The notes: generated by a model from the sequence alone, not told the origin. A DNA stretch of 64,000 nucleotides from Pseudonocardia sp. ICBG1293 (GCF_020131355.1 NZ_JAHLEL010000038.1:124001-188000), one strand, 5' to 3'. Positions 27,219 to 36,831 are shown, counted from the first letter of the stretch. Numbers and translations are program-made.

Positions 27219-28814
27219 TCAGCCTAACCCCTCCCGCCACGGTGCTCCGGGGGCGTCGTCGCGTGCCGCGTCGCCGTCGCCGAACGTGCCCGGATGTGCG
27301 CCGTCGGGTCGGCCACCGCCGGATCGGGTGCCCTCCGACCGGCTCTGGTCGGGCCGCCCCAGGTCCTCCAGCGACACCAGCGAGTCCCCGGCGGAGGCGA
27401 CCAGCTCGGGGGCGGAGACGCCGCGCGGGGTCCGGTCGACCGTCGCCGGGGTGGTCAGCTCGGTGTCGGACACCTGCAGCTCGGTGAACTTTCTGGCGCT
27501 CACCAGGACCCGGGCCTCCAGCGACGAGACGGTCCGGTTGTAGCTGTCCACCACCGCGTCCAGGCTGCGGCCGAGCTTCGCGACGTGCGTGCCCATCGTC
27601 GCGAGGCGACCGTGCAGCTCGCGTCCGAGCCGGTGCACCTGGGCGGCGTTGCGCGCCAACGCCTCCTGCTTCCAGCCGTAGGCGACCGTCCGCAGCAGCG
27701 CGACCAGGGTGGTCGGCGTCGAGAGCACGACGTTGCGGCCGAAGGCGTACTCCAGCAGCCCCGGGTCCGAGCGCAGCGCCGCCTCCAGGAACGGGTCACC
27801 CGGCACGAACAGCACCACGAACTCCGGGGTCGGCTCGAAGGACTCCCAGTAGGCCTTGGCCGCGAGCTGGTCCACGTGGGTGCGGAGCTGGCGGGCGTGC
27901 GCGGCCAGGCGCTCGGCGTGCACGTCGGGATCGGCGGCCTCGACCGCCTGCAGGTAGGCCGCGAACGGCACCTTGGCGTCGACGACGACCTGCTTGCCGC
28001 CCGCGAGCCGGACCAGCATGTCCGGGCGCACCCCACCGTCCTCCCCGGCGGCGGACACCTGGGTGGAGAAGTCGCAGTGCTCGAGCATCCCGGCCATCTC
28101 CGCGACCCGCTGCAGCTGCATCTCCCCCCACCGGCCGCGGACCTGGGGCGCGCGCAGGGCGTTGACCAGTGCCTTCGTCTCGGTGCCCAGCCGCTCCGAG
28201 CTCACCGCCATCGCCTTCACCTGCTCGCGCAGCCCCGCGTAGGCGGACTCGCGCTCCTTCTCCACCGTCCGCAGCTGCCCCTCGAACCGGCCCAGCGCCG
28301 TCGCCACCGGGTCGAGCAGCTGCTCGACGGCCTTCGCCCGGGCCGCCTGGTCGCCGTCGGCTTTCGCGGCCAGCGCGGCGGTCGCCTCCTTGAGCCGGCT
28401 CTCGGCCAGCGCCACGAACGCCTCGTTGTTGCGGGCCAGCGCGTCCTGCGACAGTGCGGCGAAGGAGTCCTTCAGCTCGGCCTCGCGGCGGGCGGTCGCG
28501 GCCTCGGCCCCGGCCCGGGCCTCCCGCTCTGCGCGCAGCGCGGCGGTGGCGCCGGCCGCGTCGGACTCGGCGCGCCGGGCCCGGTTCGTCGCGTCGTCGA
28601 GGGACTCGTGCAGCTCCTCGACGCGCTCCAGCAGCGCGGCCCGCTCGGCACGCAGGCCCGCCGCGTCGGCCCGGGTGGTGGCGGCGGTGTTCGCCGCGGC
28701 GCGGGCGGCCTCGGCCGCCTCGGCGCGGAAGCGGGCCGCCGTGACCGACCGGACCACGACGGCGGCGACCGCCGCACCGAGCAGCGTTCCGAGGAGCAGG
28801 CTGAGGACGTCCAC
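27219..28814 (-). CDS. rmuC: DNA recombination protein RmuC
   Basis: 531 residues. An N-terminal membrane anchor (VDVLSLLLGTLLGAAVAAVVV) leads into a long Ala/Arg/Glu coiled coil (about 25-150) and the RmuC nuclease-like core (RAPQVRGRWGEMQLQRVAEM, PDMLVRL, VVVDAKVPFAAYL, SPTTLVALLRTVAYGWKQE-type blocks). RmuC limits rearrangements at inverted repeats; it has a restriction-endonuclease-like fold. An acidic/Gly-rich tail follows. GTG 28814 is the best start since it precedes the anchor directly. The stop is four bases before the DUF6542 start. Confidence 0.92.
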   Translation of the reverse strand: MDVLSLLLGTLLGAAVAAVVVRSVTAARFRAEAAEAARAAANTAATTRADAAGLRAERAALLERVEELHESLDDATNRARRAESDAAGATAALRAEREARAGAEAATARREAELKDSFAALSQDALARNNEAFVALAESRLKEATAALAAKADGDQAARAKAVEQLLDPVATALGRFEGQLRTVEKERESAYAGLREQVKAMAVSSERLGTETKALVNALRAPQVRGRWGEMQLQRVAEMAGMLEHCDFSTQVSAAGEDGGVRPDMLVRLAGGKQVVVDAKVPFAAYLQAVEAADPDVHAERLAAHARQLRTHVDQLAAKAYWESFEPTPEFVVLFVPGDPFLEAALRSDPGLLEYAFGRNVVLSTPTTLVALLRTVAYGWKQEALARNAAQVHRLGRELHGRLATMGTHVAKLGRSLDAVVDSYNRTVSSLEARVLVSARKFTELQVSDTELTTPATVDRTPRGVSAPELVASAGDSLVSLEDLGRPDQSRSEGTRSGGGRPDGAHPGTFGDGDAARDDAPGAPWREGLG

Positions 28815-28944
28815 CCGGGAAGCGTGCACCGCGCCCCTGACAGTTCCGCATCCCCGCAGGTCGGACGCGTGTCCGGCCGCGGGCGCACACGGGGGACGGC
28901 CGGGGGCGCCGCGGGTTGCCCCGGCGAGGCGCACGACACGCCGG

Positions 28945-28958
28945 GCGAACCGGTTCGC
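28945..28958. promoter_or_regulatory. 14-bp palindrome GCGAACCGGTTCGC
   Basis: Perfect palindrome in the gap between divergent rmuC and the DUF4232 gene. The CGAAC/GTTCG arms recall a LexA box, but the spacer is 2 bases, not 4. Confidence 0.3.
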
Positions 28959-29053
28959 GATGCACACGTCTTCTCCGGTGTCGGACCTTCGGGGGGCCGA
29001 CGGTCCGGGCCGGGGGGCCCGGACGCCCTGTGAGAGTGAGAGAGGTACCTGTG

Positions 29054-29587
29054 ATGACCACCCGACTCGCCCGCACCATCGGCCGCCGCGCCGCCACGTC
29101 CACCGCGGCCCTGGCGGTCGCCGCCGCCGTCCTGGTCCCGGCCGGGGTCGCCGCGGCCGCACCCGCGACGCCGGCGGGGGACCCGGCGCCCAGCGCCTGC
29201 CGCCCGGCGAACCAGCGCGCCGTCATCGAGCCGGCGCCCGCGAGCGCCGGGCACCGGCACTACTCGGTCGTGCTCAGCGCGGCTCCCGGCACCGCGCCGT
29301 GCCTGCTGTCCGGCTCGCCGTCGGACCTGGTCTTCAGCCTGAACGGCTCGCCGCGCGCCTCCGAGGTCGCGGTGCCCTACGGCGACCAGACCCGCGCCGT
29401 CGAGTTCGGGCCGGGGGAGCCCGTGGCGTTCGACGTGCAGATCCGCAACTCCGCCGGGCCCGCCACGGCGAACGAGCTGCAGTTCTCGCTGCACGGTCCC
29501 GGCGGTGACGTCCCGGGCAGCTTCCTCGCGCAGGGGCCGATCGGCGTCGACGCCGGCATCCAGGTCGGACCCGTCACCGCGCGCTGA
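29054..29587 (+). CDS. Secreted DUF4232 protein
   Basis: 177 residues. Signal peptide to about residue 36 (LAVAAAVLVPAGVAAAAPA). The mature domain has the DUF4232 look: CRPANQRAVIEPAP, then a Cys in APCLLSGSPSDLVF (the two Cys probably pair), VAVPYGDQT and a final ELQFSLHGPGG strand. A beta-sandwich secreted protein of unknown role, common in Pseudonocardiaceae and Streptomyces. AGAGAGG precedes ATG 29054; GTG 29051 is an equivalent start one codon earlier. Confidence 0.82.
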   Translation: MTTRLARTIGRRAATSTAALAVAAAVLVPAGVAAAAPATPAGDPAPSACRPANQRAVIEPAPASAGHRHYSVVLSAAPGTAPCLLSGSPSDLVFSLNGSPRASEVAVPYGDQTRAVEFGPGEPVAFDVQIRNSAGPATANELQFSLHGPGGDVPGSFLAQGPIGVDAGIQVGPVTAR

Positions 29588-29701
29588 CCACCGCGCGTCG
29601 CCTGCGGGGCCGCGGCCCGGGCACCGGACCGGTCGTCCACCGACCGGAACGGCGCCCGGGCCGTACCGGCGTCGCGGCGGTCCGCGGCCGCCGCGCGGGG
29701 C

Positions 29702-30199
29702 TCAGACCGCCTCGTGGTCGAGCAGCCAGCGCTTCACGGCCAGGCCGTAGCGGAAGCCGCCCAGGGTCCCGTCGGTGCGCAGCACCCGGTGGCACGGGAC
29801 GAACAGCGCCGCCGCGTTGTGCGCGCAGGCGCCCGCCGCGGCTCGCACCGCCGCAGGCCGGCCGGTCTTCCCGGCGTAGCCGGCGTAGGTGACGGGAGCC
29901 CCCGCCGGGACCGTCCGCAGCACGTCCCAGGCCAGCTCCCGGTAGGGGCCCGACCGCTGGCGGACGGGCACGTCGTCGATCACCGACAGCTCGCCGCCGT
30001 GGTAGCGGTCCACGGCCTCGCCGACCGCACCGAGGTCGCCCTCGGCCACCGTCGCCGGGGCCAGCGAGCGGTGCACCAGGGGGAGCAGCTCGTCGACCGA
30101 GGCGGTCCAGCCCGAGGCGAGGACGTACCCGTCGTCGTCGACGACGGCGGTGAACGGCCCGGCCGGGGTCTCCCGTGTGGACCACGTTGCTGTGCTCAT
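29702..30199 (-). CDS. ogt: Methylated-DNA--protein-cysteine methyltransferase
   Basis: 165 residues. Suicide repair of O6-methylguanine: the acceptor cysteine is in ALFVPCHRV, the recognition helix is around PVTYAGYAGKTGRPAAVRAA, and the C-terminal LGGFRYGLAVKRWLL closes the site. Its ATG overlaps the stop of the upstream Ada-AlkA gene by four bases (ATGA), so the two alkylation-repair functions are co-translated. GGAGGAG is immediately upstream. Confidence 0.95.
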   Translation of the reverse strand: MSTATWSTRETPAGPFTAVVDDDGYVLASGWTASVDELLPLVHRSLAPATVAEGDLGAVGEAVDRYHGGELSVIDDVPVRQRSGPYRELAWDVLRTVPAGAPVTYAGYAGKTGRPAAVRAAAGACAHNAAALFVPCHRVLRTDGTLGGFRYGLAVKRWLLDHEAV

Positions 30200-31689
30200 G
30201 CGCTCCTCCGAGCAGTGGTGGTGGCGGCGGACGTCGCGGCCCGCCAGAGATGGGTGGCGGCATAGGACCGCCAGGGGGCCCAGGCGCGGGCGCGTGCACC
30301 GAGCGCCGCCTCGTCGCCGGGGAGTCCGAGTGCCACGGCCCCGCGCCGCACCGCGAGGTCGGAGGCGAGCAGCTCGTCCGGGTCGCCCAGGACGCGCATG
30401 GCCAGGTACCCGGCGCTCCAGGGGCCGATCCCGGGCAGCGCGCACAGCTCGGCGCGCAGCCCGTCGGGATCGCGCCCGGGGTCGAGGACCAGCGCGCCGG
30501 AGGCGAGCGCGGCGCACAGCCCGCGCAGCGACGCCGCCCGCCGGGCCGGCCCCGCGACGTCGGCGTCGGCGAGCGCCGCCGGTTCGGGGAACAGCAGCTC
30601 CGGGCCGTCCCCGTCGCGCAGCTCGGCGGGCAGCGGTGTGCCGTGCACCGACGCGAGACGGGCCGCGGCCGTGCGGGCGGCGGCGACCGACACCTGCTGG
30701 CCGAGGACCGTGCGCACCGCCGTCTCGGCCGGGTCCACGGTGCCCGCCAGCCGGATCCCGGGGGTCGCGGCGACCAGCGGGGCGAGCGCGTCGTCGGCGC
30801 CCAGCACGGCGTCGACGGCGAGCGGGTCGGCGTCGAGATCGAGCAGCCGGCGCAGCCGCGTCACCGCGGGCCCGACGTCACGCGGGTCGGACGCCCGCAG
30901 CGTGGCGACGACGGCGCCGGCCCGCGCGGTCAGGTCCAGCGCGACGGCGGCCGGTCCGTACGGCAGCGCCAGCGTGCGCCGGTAGGTGCCGCCGGTGACG
31001 CTCTCGACCCCCTCGACGGCGCGGGCCGCGAGGTGGTCGAGCAGTCCGTGCGGGTCGAACGGGGACCGGTAGGGCAGTCGCAGGACCAGCGCTCCCGGCG
31101 GGCCGGGCTCGCGGGTCCGCGTCCGGCGCGCGGCCTCGGCGCGCAGCTGCGACGGCGGCACGCCGTAGACCGCGCGGACGGTGTCGTTGAACTGACGGAC
31201 GCTGCCGAACCCGGCGGCGAAGGCGACGTCGGCCAGGCCGAGCGGGGTGGTCTCGACCAGGATCCGGGCGGTGTGGGCGCGCTGCGCACGGGCCAGGGCC
31301 AGCGGTCCGGCGCCCACCTCGGAGGTGAGGATCCGCCCGAGCTGGCGCGGCGAGTAGCCCAGCCGCGAGGCGAGACCGGGCACCCCGTCGCGCTCCACCA
31401 CGCCGTCGGCGATCAGGCGCATGGCGCGTCCCGCGGCGTCGGCGCGCAGGTTCCACTCCGGTGAGCCGGGGACGGCGTCGGGCAGGCACCGCCGGCAGGC
31501 CCGGTAGCCCGCGGTCTGCGCGGCGGCCGCGGTGCGCAGGAACTCCACGTTGCGCGAGCGCGGCGGCGGCACCGGGCAGGACGGGCGGCAGTAGATGCCG
31601 GTGGTGCGCACGGCCGTGACGAACTGGCCGTCGAACCGCGCGTCCTTGGCGGCGACGGCGCGGTAGCAGGAGTCGTGGTCGAGCAGCAC
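30196..31689 (-). CDS. alkA: Ada-type regulator fused to AlkA DNA glycosylase
   Basis: 497 residues in three domains. (1) Ada zinc domain, about 1-75, with the four cysteines in YCRPSCP and CRRCLP that sense methylphosphotriesters. (2) AraC helix-turn-helix, about 85-185 (VPGLASRLGYSPRQLGRIL, DVAFAAGFGSVRQFNDTVR). (3) AlkA glycosylase, about 200-490, with the helix-hairpin-helix LPGIGPWSAGYLAMR and the catalytic Asp in LASDLAVRRG. It removes alkylated bases and probably activates its own operon after methylation damage. Together with ogt it forms a complete adaptive-response unit. GTG 31689 has CATCGT seven bases upstream. Confidence 0.94.
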   Translation of the reverse strand: MLLDHDSCYRAVAAKDARFDGQFVTAVRTTGIYCRPSCPVPPPRSRNVEFLRTAAAAQTAGYRACRRCLPDAVPGSPEWNLRADAAGRAMRLIADGVVERDGVPGLASRLGYSPRQLGRILTSEVGAGPLALARAQRAHTARILVETTPLGLADVAFAAGFGSVRQFNDTVRAVYGVPPSQLRAEAARRTRTREPGPPGALVLRLPYRSPFDPHGLLDHLAARAVEGVESVTGGTYRRTLALPYGPAAVALDLTARAGAVVATLRASDPRDVGPAVTRLRRLLDLDADPLAVDAVLGADDALAPLVAATPGIRLAGTVDPAETAVRTVLGQQVSVAAARTAAARLASVHGTPLPAELRDGDGPELLFPEPAALADADVAGPARRAASLRGLCAALASGALVLDPGRDPDGLRAELCALPGIGPWSAGYLAMRVLGDPDELLASDLAVRRGAVALGLPGDEAALGARARAWAPWRSYAATHLWRAATSAATTTARRSA

Positions 31690-31758
31690 GACACCGACGA
31701 TGCCACCCCGCGCCCGTCGTCACTGGCGGAAATCGGTCACCGGTGTCGGCGGTCCGCC

Positions 31759-32205
31759 CTACGGGCAGAGCGCGCCCGACATCCACCCCTGCTCGCAGGC
31801 GAACCGGACCTCTTCCTCGCGCGAGGCGTCCCGGTCGGGCACCCCCGACGGGCGCTCGCGGGTCCGTTCCGGGGTGGTGCGCGGCGGGTCCGCCGGCGCC
31901 CGGGTCACGGCCGGGGCGGGCTCGGCCGGGGCGGGGTCGACCGGCTCCGGGGCCGTGGTTCCCCGCTCCCGGGTGGTGCCGCCGGTGTCGTCACCGACGA
32001 CCGGCGCGCTCCCGCTCGTCGGTTCCGGTGCCGGGGCGGCCGGCGGCGGGCCGGGTACCGCCGGGGCGGGGACGGCGGGCGGTGCCGGGGGCACCGCGGG
32101 CTCCTCCTGCCCGGCTGCGGTCAGCGACACCGCGGACACGGTCCCCGCGGTGGTCATGACCGCGACCCCCGCGGCCAGCAGGGCGTGCATTCCGGGCAGG
32201 CGCAC
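31759..32205 (-). CDS. Secreted Pro-rich protein with C-terminal CE-x-G motif
   Basis: 148 residues. Signal peptide at about 5-32 (ALLAAGVAVMTTAGTVSAVS), then a long Pro/Ala/Thr-rich disordered stretch, then a short conserved-looking end EEEVRFACEQGWMSGALCP with two Cys. GGGGGA precedes GTG 32205. The same kind of ending (LCERGLVPRSDC) closes the unrelated-looking protein at 36367, suggesting a shared small module at the surface. No known domain. Confidence 0.65.
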   Translation of the reverse strand: MRLPGMHALLAAGVAVMTTAGTVSAVSLTAAGQEEPAVPPAPPAVPAPAVPGPPPAAPAPEPTSGSAPVVGDDTGGTTRERGTTAPEPVDPAPAEPAPAVTRAPADPPRTTPERTRERPSGVPDRDASREEEVRFACEQGWMSGALCP

Positions 32206-32376
32206 GACGTCCCCCTCGGTCTCGGTCGTCGAAGCTCGGCCCGGACGGATGTAGTGCACGGCCGTCCGGGTGACGGGAGCGGATCGACGATGGCTGTACG
32301 TCACCTGTGCGTCGTGCGACGGAGTATGCCTTACGCCCAACGGAGCAACGACGGCGACGTTCGGTGATCGTTGCGG

Positions 32377-33900
32377 GTGGGAGTCGTGCGCCGGTCCCGC
32401 GGTGGGTACGGGATCATCGTCGTCGGCACCGTCGAACTGGAGGCGATCATCGCGACCGAGGCCGTCGGATCCGGCCCCGGGCCCCGTCGCGCCGGACGGG
32501 CGACCGCGGCCCGCACCCGCATCGTGGGGTGGGTGCTGCTGCTCGTGCTGGCCTCGCTCGGCGTCGTCACGCTGCTGACCTGGATGCTGCTCATCGACGA
32601 GACCGACCGCCGGATCGACGGGGCCCTCAACTCCGAGATCGCCGAGTTCGCCCGCGTCACCGAGACCGGCATCAACCCGACCACCGGCGAGCCGTACTCC
32701 TCGGTCGACGAGATCCTCCGGTCGGTGATCGCGGCGAACGTCGCGCGGCCCAACGAGAAGTTCCTCGGCTACCTGGACGGGCGCTTCCGCTGGGAGTCCC
32801 GCCGGACCAGCCCGCGGGTACTGCTGCGCGAGGACCCGGCGTTCGCCGCGCTGGTCGCCGACGTCCGCCGTCCCACCCGCGGGTCCTACCTCAGCACCGC
32901 GGGCGAGGTGCGCTGGTCGGCGCTGCCGGTCGGGCTCGCCGGCGACCCGCAGCGCGGCGTCATCGTGATCGGCTACTTCACCGAGCGGGAGCACGACTTC
33001 GCCCACGAGGCCGCGCGGCTGATGGGGCTGGTCGGGTTCGGCACGGCGTTGCTGTCCGCGGTCGGGGCGTGGCTCGTGGCCGGACGCATTCTGCGGCCGC
33101 TGCGCGACGTCGCGGCGACCGCCAGGACGATCACCGGGCGGGACCTGTCGCGGCGGGTGCCGCAGCGCGCCCGGGCCCGGGACGAGATCGCCGAGCTCGC
33201 CACCACGCTCAACGCGATGCTCGACCGGGTGCAGAGCGGGATGGTCTCCCAGCGGCGGTTCGTCGACGACGCCGGGCACGAGCTGCGCACCCCGATCACG
33301 ATCGTCCGCGGGCACCTCGGGGTGCTCGACCCGCACGACCCCGACGACGTCGCCGAGACCGTCGCCCTAGTCGACGACGAGCTCGAGCGGATGAACCGGC
33401 TGGTCTCGGAGATGCTCGCGCTGACCCGGGCCGAGCAGCCGTCGCTGCTGCGGACCGAGACCGTCGACGTGGGCGCGCTGACCAGGGAGCTGTTCGAGAA
33501 GCTGACCGGCCTCGCCGACCGGGACTGGCGGCTGGAGTCGGTGGCCACGGTGCGGTGCCGGATGGACCCGCAGCGGATCACGCAGGCCGTCGTCGCGCTC
33601 GCCGACAACGCGACCCGGTTCACCGGGGACGGCGACCGGATCGCGCTGGGCTCGGAGGCGGTCGACGGCCGCCTGCGGATCTGGGTGGCCGACTCCGGGC
33701 CGGGCGTCGCCCCGGAGGACCGGCACCGCGTGTTCCGGCGCTTCGCCCGCGGCGACGACGCACCCCGCTCCGACGGGGCCGGGCTCGGGCTGTCCATCGT
33801 CGAGGCCATCGCGACGACGCACGGCGGCCGTGTCCTGCTCGAGAGCACACCCGGGCACGGTGCGACCTTCACGCTGGACCTGCCGAGGAGCGAGACGTGA
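32377..33900 (+). CDS. Sensor histidine kinase
   Basis: About 507 residues. Membrane helix near 45-65 (IVGWVLLLVLASLGVVTLL), an extracytoplasmic domain of about 125 residues, a second helix (LMGLVGFGTALLSAVGAWLV), HAMP (RILRPLRDVAATARTITGRD), the H-box FVDDAGHELRTPITIVRGH, N-box ALADNATRF, G1 VADSGPGVAPEDR and G2 GAGLGLSIVEAI. The start is uncertain: TTG 32371, GTG 32377 and GTG 32386 are all in frame without a clear ribosome site. It overlaps the response regulator by four bases (GTGA). Signal unknown. Confidence 0.92.
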   Translation: MGVVRRSRGGYGIIVVGTVELEAIIATEAVGSGPGPRRAGRATAARTRIVGWVLLLVLASLGVVTLLTWMLLIDETDRRIDGALNSEIAEFARVTETGINPTTGEPYSSVDEILRSVIAANVARPNEKFLGYLDGRFRWESRRTSPRVLLREDPAFAALVADVRRPTRGSYLSTAGEVRWSALPVGLAGDPQRGVIVIGYFTEREHDFAHEAARLMGLVGFGTALLSAVGAWLVAGRILRPLRDVAATARTITGRDLSRRVPQRARARDEIAELATTLNAMLDRVQSGMVSQRRFVDDAGHELRTPITIVRGHLGVLDPHDPDDVAETVALVDDELERMNRLVSEMLALTRAEQPSLLRTETVDVGALTRELFEKLTGLADRDWRLESVATVRCRMDPQRITQAVVALADNATRFTGDGDRIALGSEAVDGRLRIWVADSGPGVAPEDRHRVFRRFARGDDAPRSDGAGLGLSIVEAIATTHGGRVLLESTPGHGATFTLDLPRSET

Positions 33901-34568
33901 GCAGTCGGATCCTGGTGGCCGAGGACGAGCCGCGGATCGCGTCGTTCGTGAAGAAGGGCCTGGTCGGGGCGGGGTTCGAGGTCACGGTGGTGGCCGACGG
34001 CGCGGGCGTGCACGACCACGCCGTCACCGGGGGGTTCGACCTGCTGGTGCTCGACATCGGGCTGCCCGGGATGGACGGGTTCGAGGTGCTGCGCCGGCTG
34101 CGGGCCGCGGGCAGCGCCGTCCCGGTGATCATCCTGACGTCGCGCGACAGCGTGCACGACACCGTCGCCGGGCTGACCGGCGGCGCCGACGACTACATGG
34201 CCAAGCCGTTCCGGTTCGAGGAGCTGGTGGCCAGGATCCGGCTGCGGCTGGAGCGCGCCCGGCCCGTCCCCGACCCGGACGTGCTGACCTTCCACGGGCT
34301 CGAGCTCGACCCCCGGACCCGGCACGTGAGTGTGCACGGGCGCACCGTCGAGCTGTCGGCGCGCGAGTGCGCGCTGGCCGAGACGTTCCTGCGCCACCCG
34401 GGCCAGGTGCTGTCCCGTGACCAGCTGCTGCGGCTGGTGTGGGGGCCCGACGGGTCGGGGGCCTCGTCCAACGTCGTCGACGTCTACGTCCGCTACCTGC
34501 GCCGCAAGCTCGGACCGGAGTGGATCGCGACCGTGCGCGGCTCGGGCTACCGGCTCGAACCGGGCTGA
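33897..34568 (+). CDS. OmpR-family response regulator
   Basis: 223 residues. Receiver domain 1-120: acidic pair in VAEDEPRI, phosphorylated Asp in LLVLDIGLPGMDG, conserved Thr/Ser in IILTSRDS and Lys in YMAKPFRFEE. Winged-helix C-terminus with LSARECALAETFLRHPGQVLS and VVDVYVRYLRRKLGPEWI. GAGGAG precedes GTG 33897, which overlaps the kinase stop, so kinase and regulator are made together. The kinase-first order is common in this group. Confidence 0.94.
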   Translation: MSSRILVAEDEPRIASFVKKGLVGAGFEVTVVADGAGVHDHAVTGGFDLLVLDIGLPGMDGFEVLRRLRAAGSAVPVIILTSRDSVHDTVAGLTGGADDYMAKPFRFEELVARIRLRLERARPVPDPDVLTFHGLELDPRTRHVSVHGRTVELSARECALAETFLRHPGQVLSRDQLLRLVWGPDGSGASSNVVDVYVRYLRRKLGPEWIATVRGSGYRLEPG

Positions 34569-34593
34569 GCAGGGCCGACTACCCTGGTCGTCC

Positions 34594-35667
34594 GTGTCCC
34601 TCACCCTCGGCATCGTCGGCCTGCCCAACGTCGGCAAGTCGACCCTGTTCAACGCGCTGACCCGCAACGACGTGCTCGCCGCGAACTACCCGTTCGCGAC
34701 GATCGAGCCCAACGTCGGCGTCGTCCCGCTCCCCGACGAGCGCCTGGGGAAGCTGGCCGGGATCTTCTCCTCGGAGAAGATCATCCCGGCGACGGTGTCG
34801 TTCGTCGACATCGCCGGCATCGTCAAGGGCGCCTCCGAGGGCGCGGGCCTGGGCAACAAGTTCCTCGCGAACATCCGCGAGTCCGACGCGATCTGCCAGG
34901 TCGTCCGCGTCTTCGACGACCCGGACGTGGTGCACGTCGACGGCCGCATCGACGCCGCGAGCGACATCGAGACCATCGCGACCGAGCTGGTCCTGGCCGA
35001 CCTGCAGACGCTGGAGAAGGCGATCCCGCGGCTGGAGAAGGAGGCGCGCACCCAGAAGGACCGCAGGCCGGTCCTGGACGCCGCGAACGCCGCCGCCGCG
35101 ATCCTCAACGAGGGCCGGACGCTGTTCCAGGCCGACGCCGACACCGAGCTGCTGCGCGAGCTCACGCTGCTCACCACGAAGCCGTTCCTCTACGTCTTCA
35201 ACGCCGACGAGGCCGTCCTCACCGACGACGCGCGACGCAAGGAGCTCACCGAGCTCGTCGCCCCGGCCCAGGCCGTGTTCCTCGACGCCAAGGTCGAGGC
35301 CGAGCTGCTGGAGCTCGACGACGCCTCCGCCGCCGAGCTGCTGGAGTCGATCGGGCAGGACGAGCCGGGCCTGGCCCAGCTCGCCAGGGCCGGGTTCTCC
35401 ACCCTCGGGCTGCAGACCTACCTCACCGCGGGACCCAAGGAGTCGCGCGCCTGGACGATCCCGCAGGGCGCCACCGCGCCCCAGGCGGCCGGCGTGATCC
35501 ACACCGACTTCGAGCGGGGCTTCATCAAGGCCGAGATCGTGTCCTTCGACGACCTGGTGGCCGCGGGGTCGATGAACGCCGCGAAGGCCGCGGGGAAGGT
35601 GCGCATGGAGGGCAAGGACTACGTCATGCAGGACGGCGACGTGGTCGAGTTCCGGTTCAACGTCTGA
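34594..35667 (+). CDS. ychF: Redox-regulated ATPase/GTPase YchF
   Basis: 357 residues, the family length. Obg-like P-loop [14 protein letters not shown], switch region [32 protein letters not shown], and a C-terminal TGS domain ending [13 protein letters not shown]. YchF binds ATP rather than GTP and associates with ribosomes. TACCCT eight bases before GTG 34594 and no ribosome site make a leaderless transcript likely. Corresponds to Rv1112, last gene of the ispH-Rv1111c-ychF block. Confidence 0.95.
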   Translation: MSLTLGIVGLPNVGKSTLFNALTRNDVLAANYPFATIEPNVGVVPLPDERLGKLAGIFSSEKIIPATVSFVDIAGIVKGASEGAGLGNKFLANIRESDAICQVVRVFDDPDVVHVDGRIDAASDIETIATELVLADLQTLEKAIPRLEKEARTQKDRRPVLDAANAAAAILNEGRTLFQADADTELLRELTLLTTKPFLYVFNADEAVLTDDARRKELTELVAPAQAVFLDAKVEAELLELDDASAAELLESIGQDEPGLAQLARAGFSTLGLQTYLTAGPKESRAWTIPQGATAPQAAGVIHTDFERGFIKAEIVSFDDLVAAGSMNAAKAAGKVRMEGKDYVMQDGDVVEFRFNV

Positions 35668-35750
35668 GTCGGTCCGCTCCGGCGCCGGTCCGCTGGGCCG
35701 CCGGACGGCACGACGGAACCGGGCGACCGGGCCGCGGGTAGGTTCGCGGC

Positions 35751-36212
35751 GTGGGCAGAACGGATCGCGCCAGTCTCCTCATCCACGTCGACCGGCCGAC
35801 CGTCTTCGCGGCTCTGACCACCGAGGAGGCGCTGCTCCGCTGGTTGGCGCCGGCGGGGATGCGGAGCCGGTTCGAGCGGTTCGACATGCGCGAGGGAGGC
35901 TCGTACCGGCTCGTCCTGACCTACGACGACTCCTCCGGCTCGCCCGGGAAGTCCTCCGCCGACTCGGACACCTCCGACGTTCGGATCGCCCGGATCGTGG
36001 ACGGCGAACGGATCGTGCAGGAGGTCGACTTCGAGTCCGACGACCCCGCCTTCCACGGGACCATGCGGATGGAGTGGAACCTGCGCGCCGTCGAGGAGGG
36101 GACCGAGGTCGAGGTCGTGGCCCGGGACGTCCCGGCCGGAATCGGCGCCCGGGACCACGCGGAGGGGATCACCTCGTCCCTGGTGAACCTCGCCGCCCTC
36201 CTCGAACCGTGA
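35751..36212 (+). CDS. SRPBCC/AHSA1-family protein
   Basis: 153 residues. START-like fold: IHVDRPTVFAALTTEEALLRWL at the start, FDMREGGSYRLVLTY in the middle, and a long C-terminal helix (RDHAEGITSSLVNLAALL). Such proteins bind small hydrophobic ligands or act as Hsp90-activator-like proteins; no specific ligand can be named. TAGGTT ends six bases before GTG 35751 (leaderless). Confidence 0.85.
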   Translation: MGRTDRASLLIHVDRPTVFAALTTEEALLRWLAPAGMRSRFERFDMREGGSYRLVLTYDDSSGSPGKSSADSDTSDVRIARIVDGERIVQEVDFESDDPAFHGTMRMEWNLRAVEEGTEVEVVARDVPAGIGARDHAEGITSSLVNLAALLEP

Positions 36213-36366
36213 CGCGGCCCGTCCTCTCCCCGCGGGGGAGGCGGGGCCCGCGCGGTCATCAGAAGGGGTGACGATCCGGCGCCCGCACTGACCGCCGTCG
36301 CGACACCCGCGACACTGTGGGCCGCGCGCGGGTGCGCGCGGCGGGAGCGACGGGCCGGGGGTCGGG

Positions 36367-36831
36367 ATGGGCGGGAGCCGCTTCGCCGTCGTGGTCGTCG
36401 TCGCCGTGATCGCGGTGACCAGCGCCTGTGCCGCCGCGTCCGGGGCCGAGCGGGCCGACGCCGGGCCGGCGGCCGTGTCGCCGTCGGCGTGGTCCGCACC
36501 CGCCACCGGTGTACTGCCCCGGGCCGGAGCCGGTGCCGCCGCGGCGGGCGCGGCGGTGGACGGGGCGATCGCGGCGACCCGCCGGGCGGCCGGGTCACGG
36601 GCGACGGGCACACGGGCAGCCGGGACACCGTCGGACGGGACGGGCCGGGCGTCGGCCGACGGCGACGACTGCGCCGGGCGGGCGATGGCGGCCGGCAGGT
36701 TCGACCCGTCGTGCGCCGCCTACCAGGGGTACCTGGACCCGGGCACGTCCGCGGGCCGTGCACCCACCAGCGGTGAGACGCAGATGCAGTACCTGTGCGA
36801 GCGGGGACTGGTTCCCCGTAGCGACTGCTGA
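36367..36831 (+). CDS. Secreted Ala-rich protein with C-terminal CE-x-G motif
   Basis: 154 residues. A hydrophobic leader (FAVVVVVAVIAVTSACAA) has a Cys at residue 21 that might be lipidated, although the -3 residue is Thr, which fits a lipobox poorly. An Ala/Gly/Thr-rich stretch follows, then DDCAGRAMAAGRFDPSCAAY and the end SGETQMQYLCERGLVPRSDC: four mature cysteines. Its ending resembles that of the protein at 31759. No clear Shine-Dalgarno. Function unknown. Confidence 0.6.
   Translation: MGGSRFAVVVVVAVIAVTSACAAASGAERADAGPAAVSPSAWSAPATGVLPRAGAGAAAAGAAVDGAIAATRRAAGSRATGTRAAGTPSDGTGRASADGDDCAGRAMAAGRFDPSCAAYQGYLDPGTSAGRAPTSGETQMQYLCERGLVPRSDC

Noticed and set aside
27208..27228. Third iron box, GGTTAGGCTGACC core before the DUF6542 gene
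   Set aside because: The 13-base core fits (12/13) but the flanks do not (about 12/19 overall), and part of the match is simply the TAGGCT -10.
28945..28958. LexA/SOS box for rmuC
   Set aside because: Arms CGAAC/GTTCG are right but the spacer is 2 bases instead of 4, so only an unexplained palindrome is recorded.
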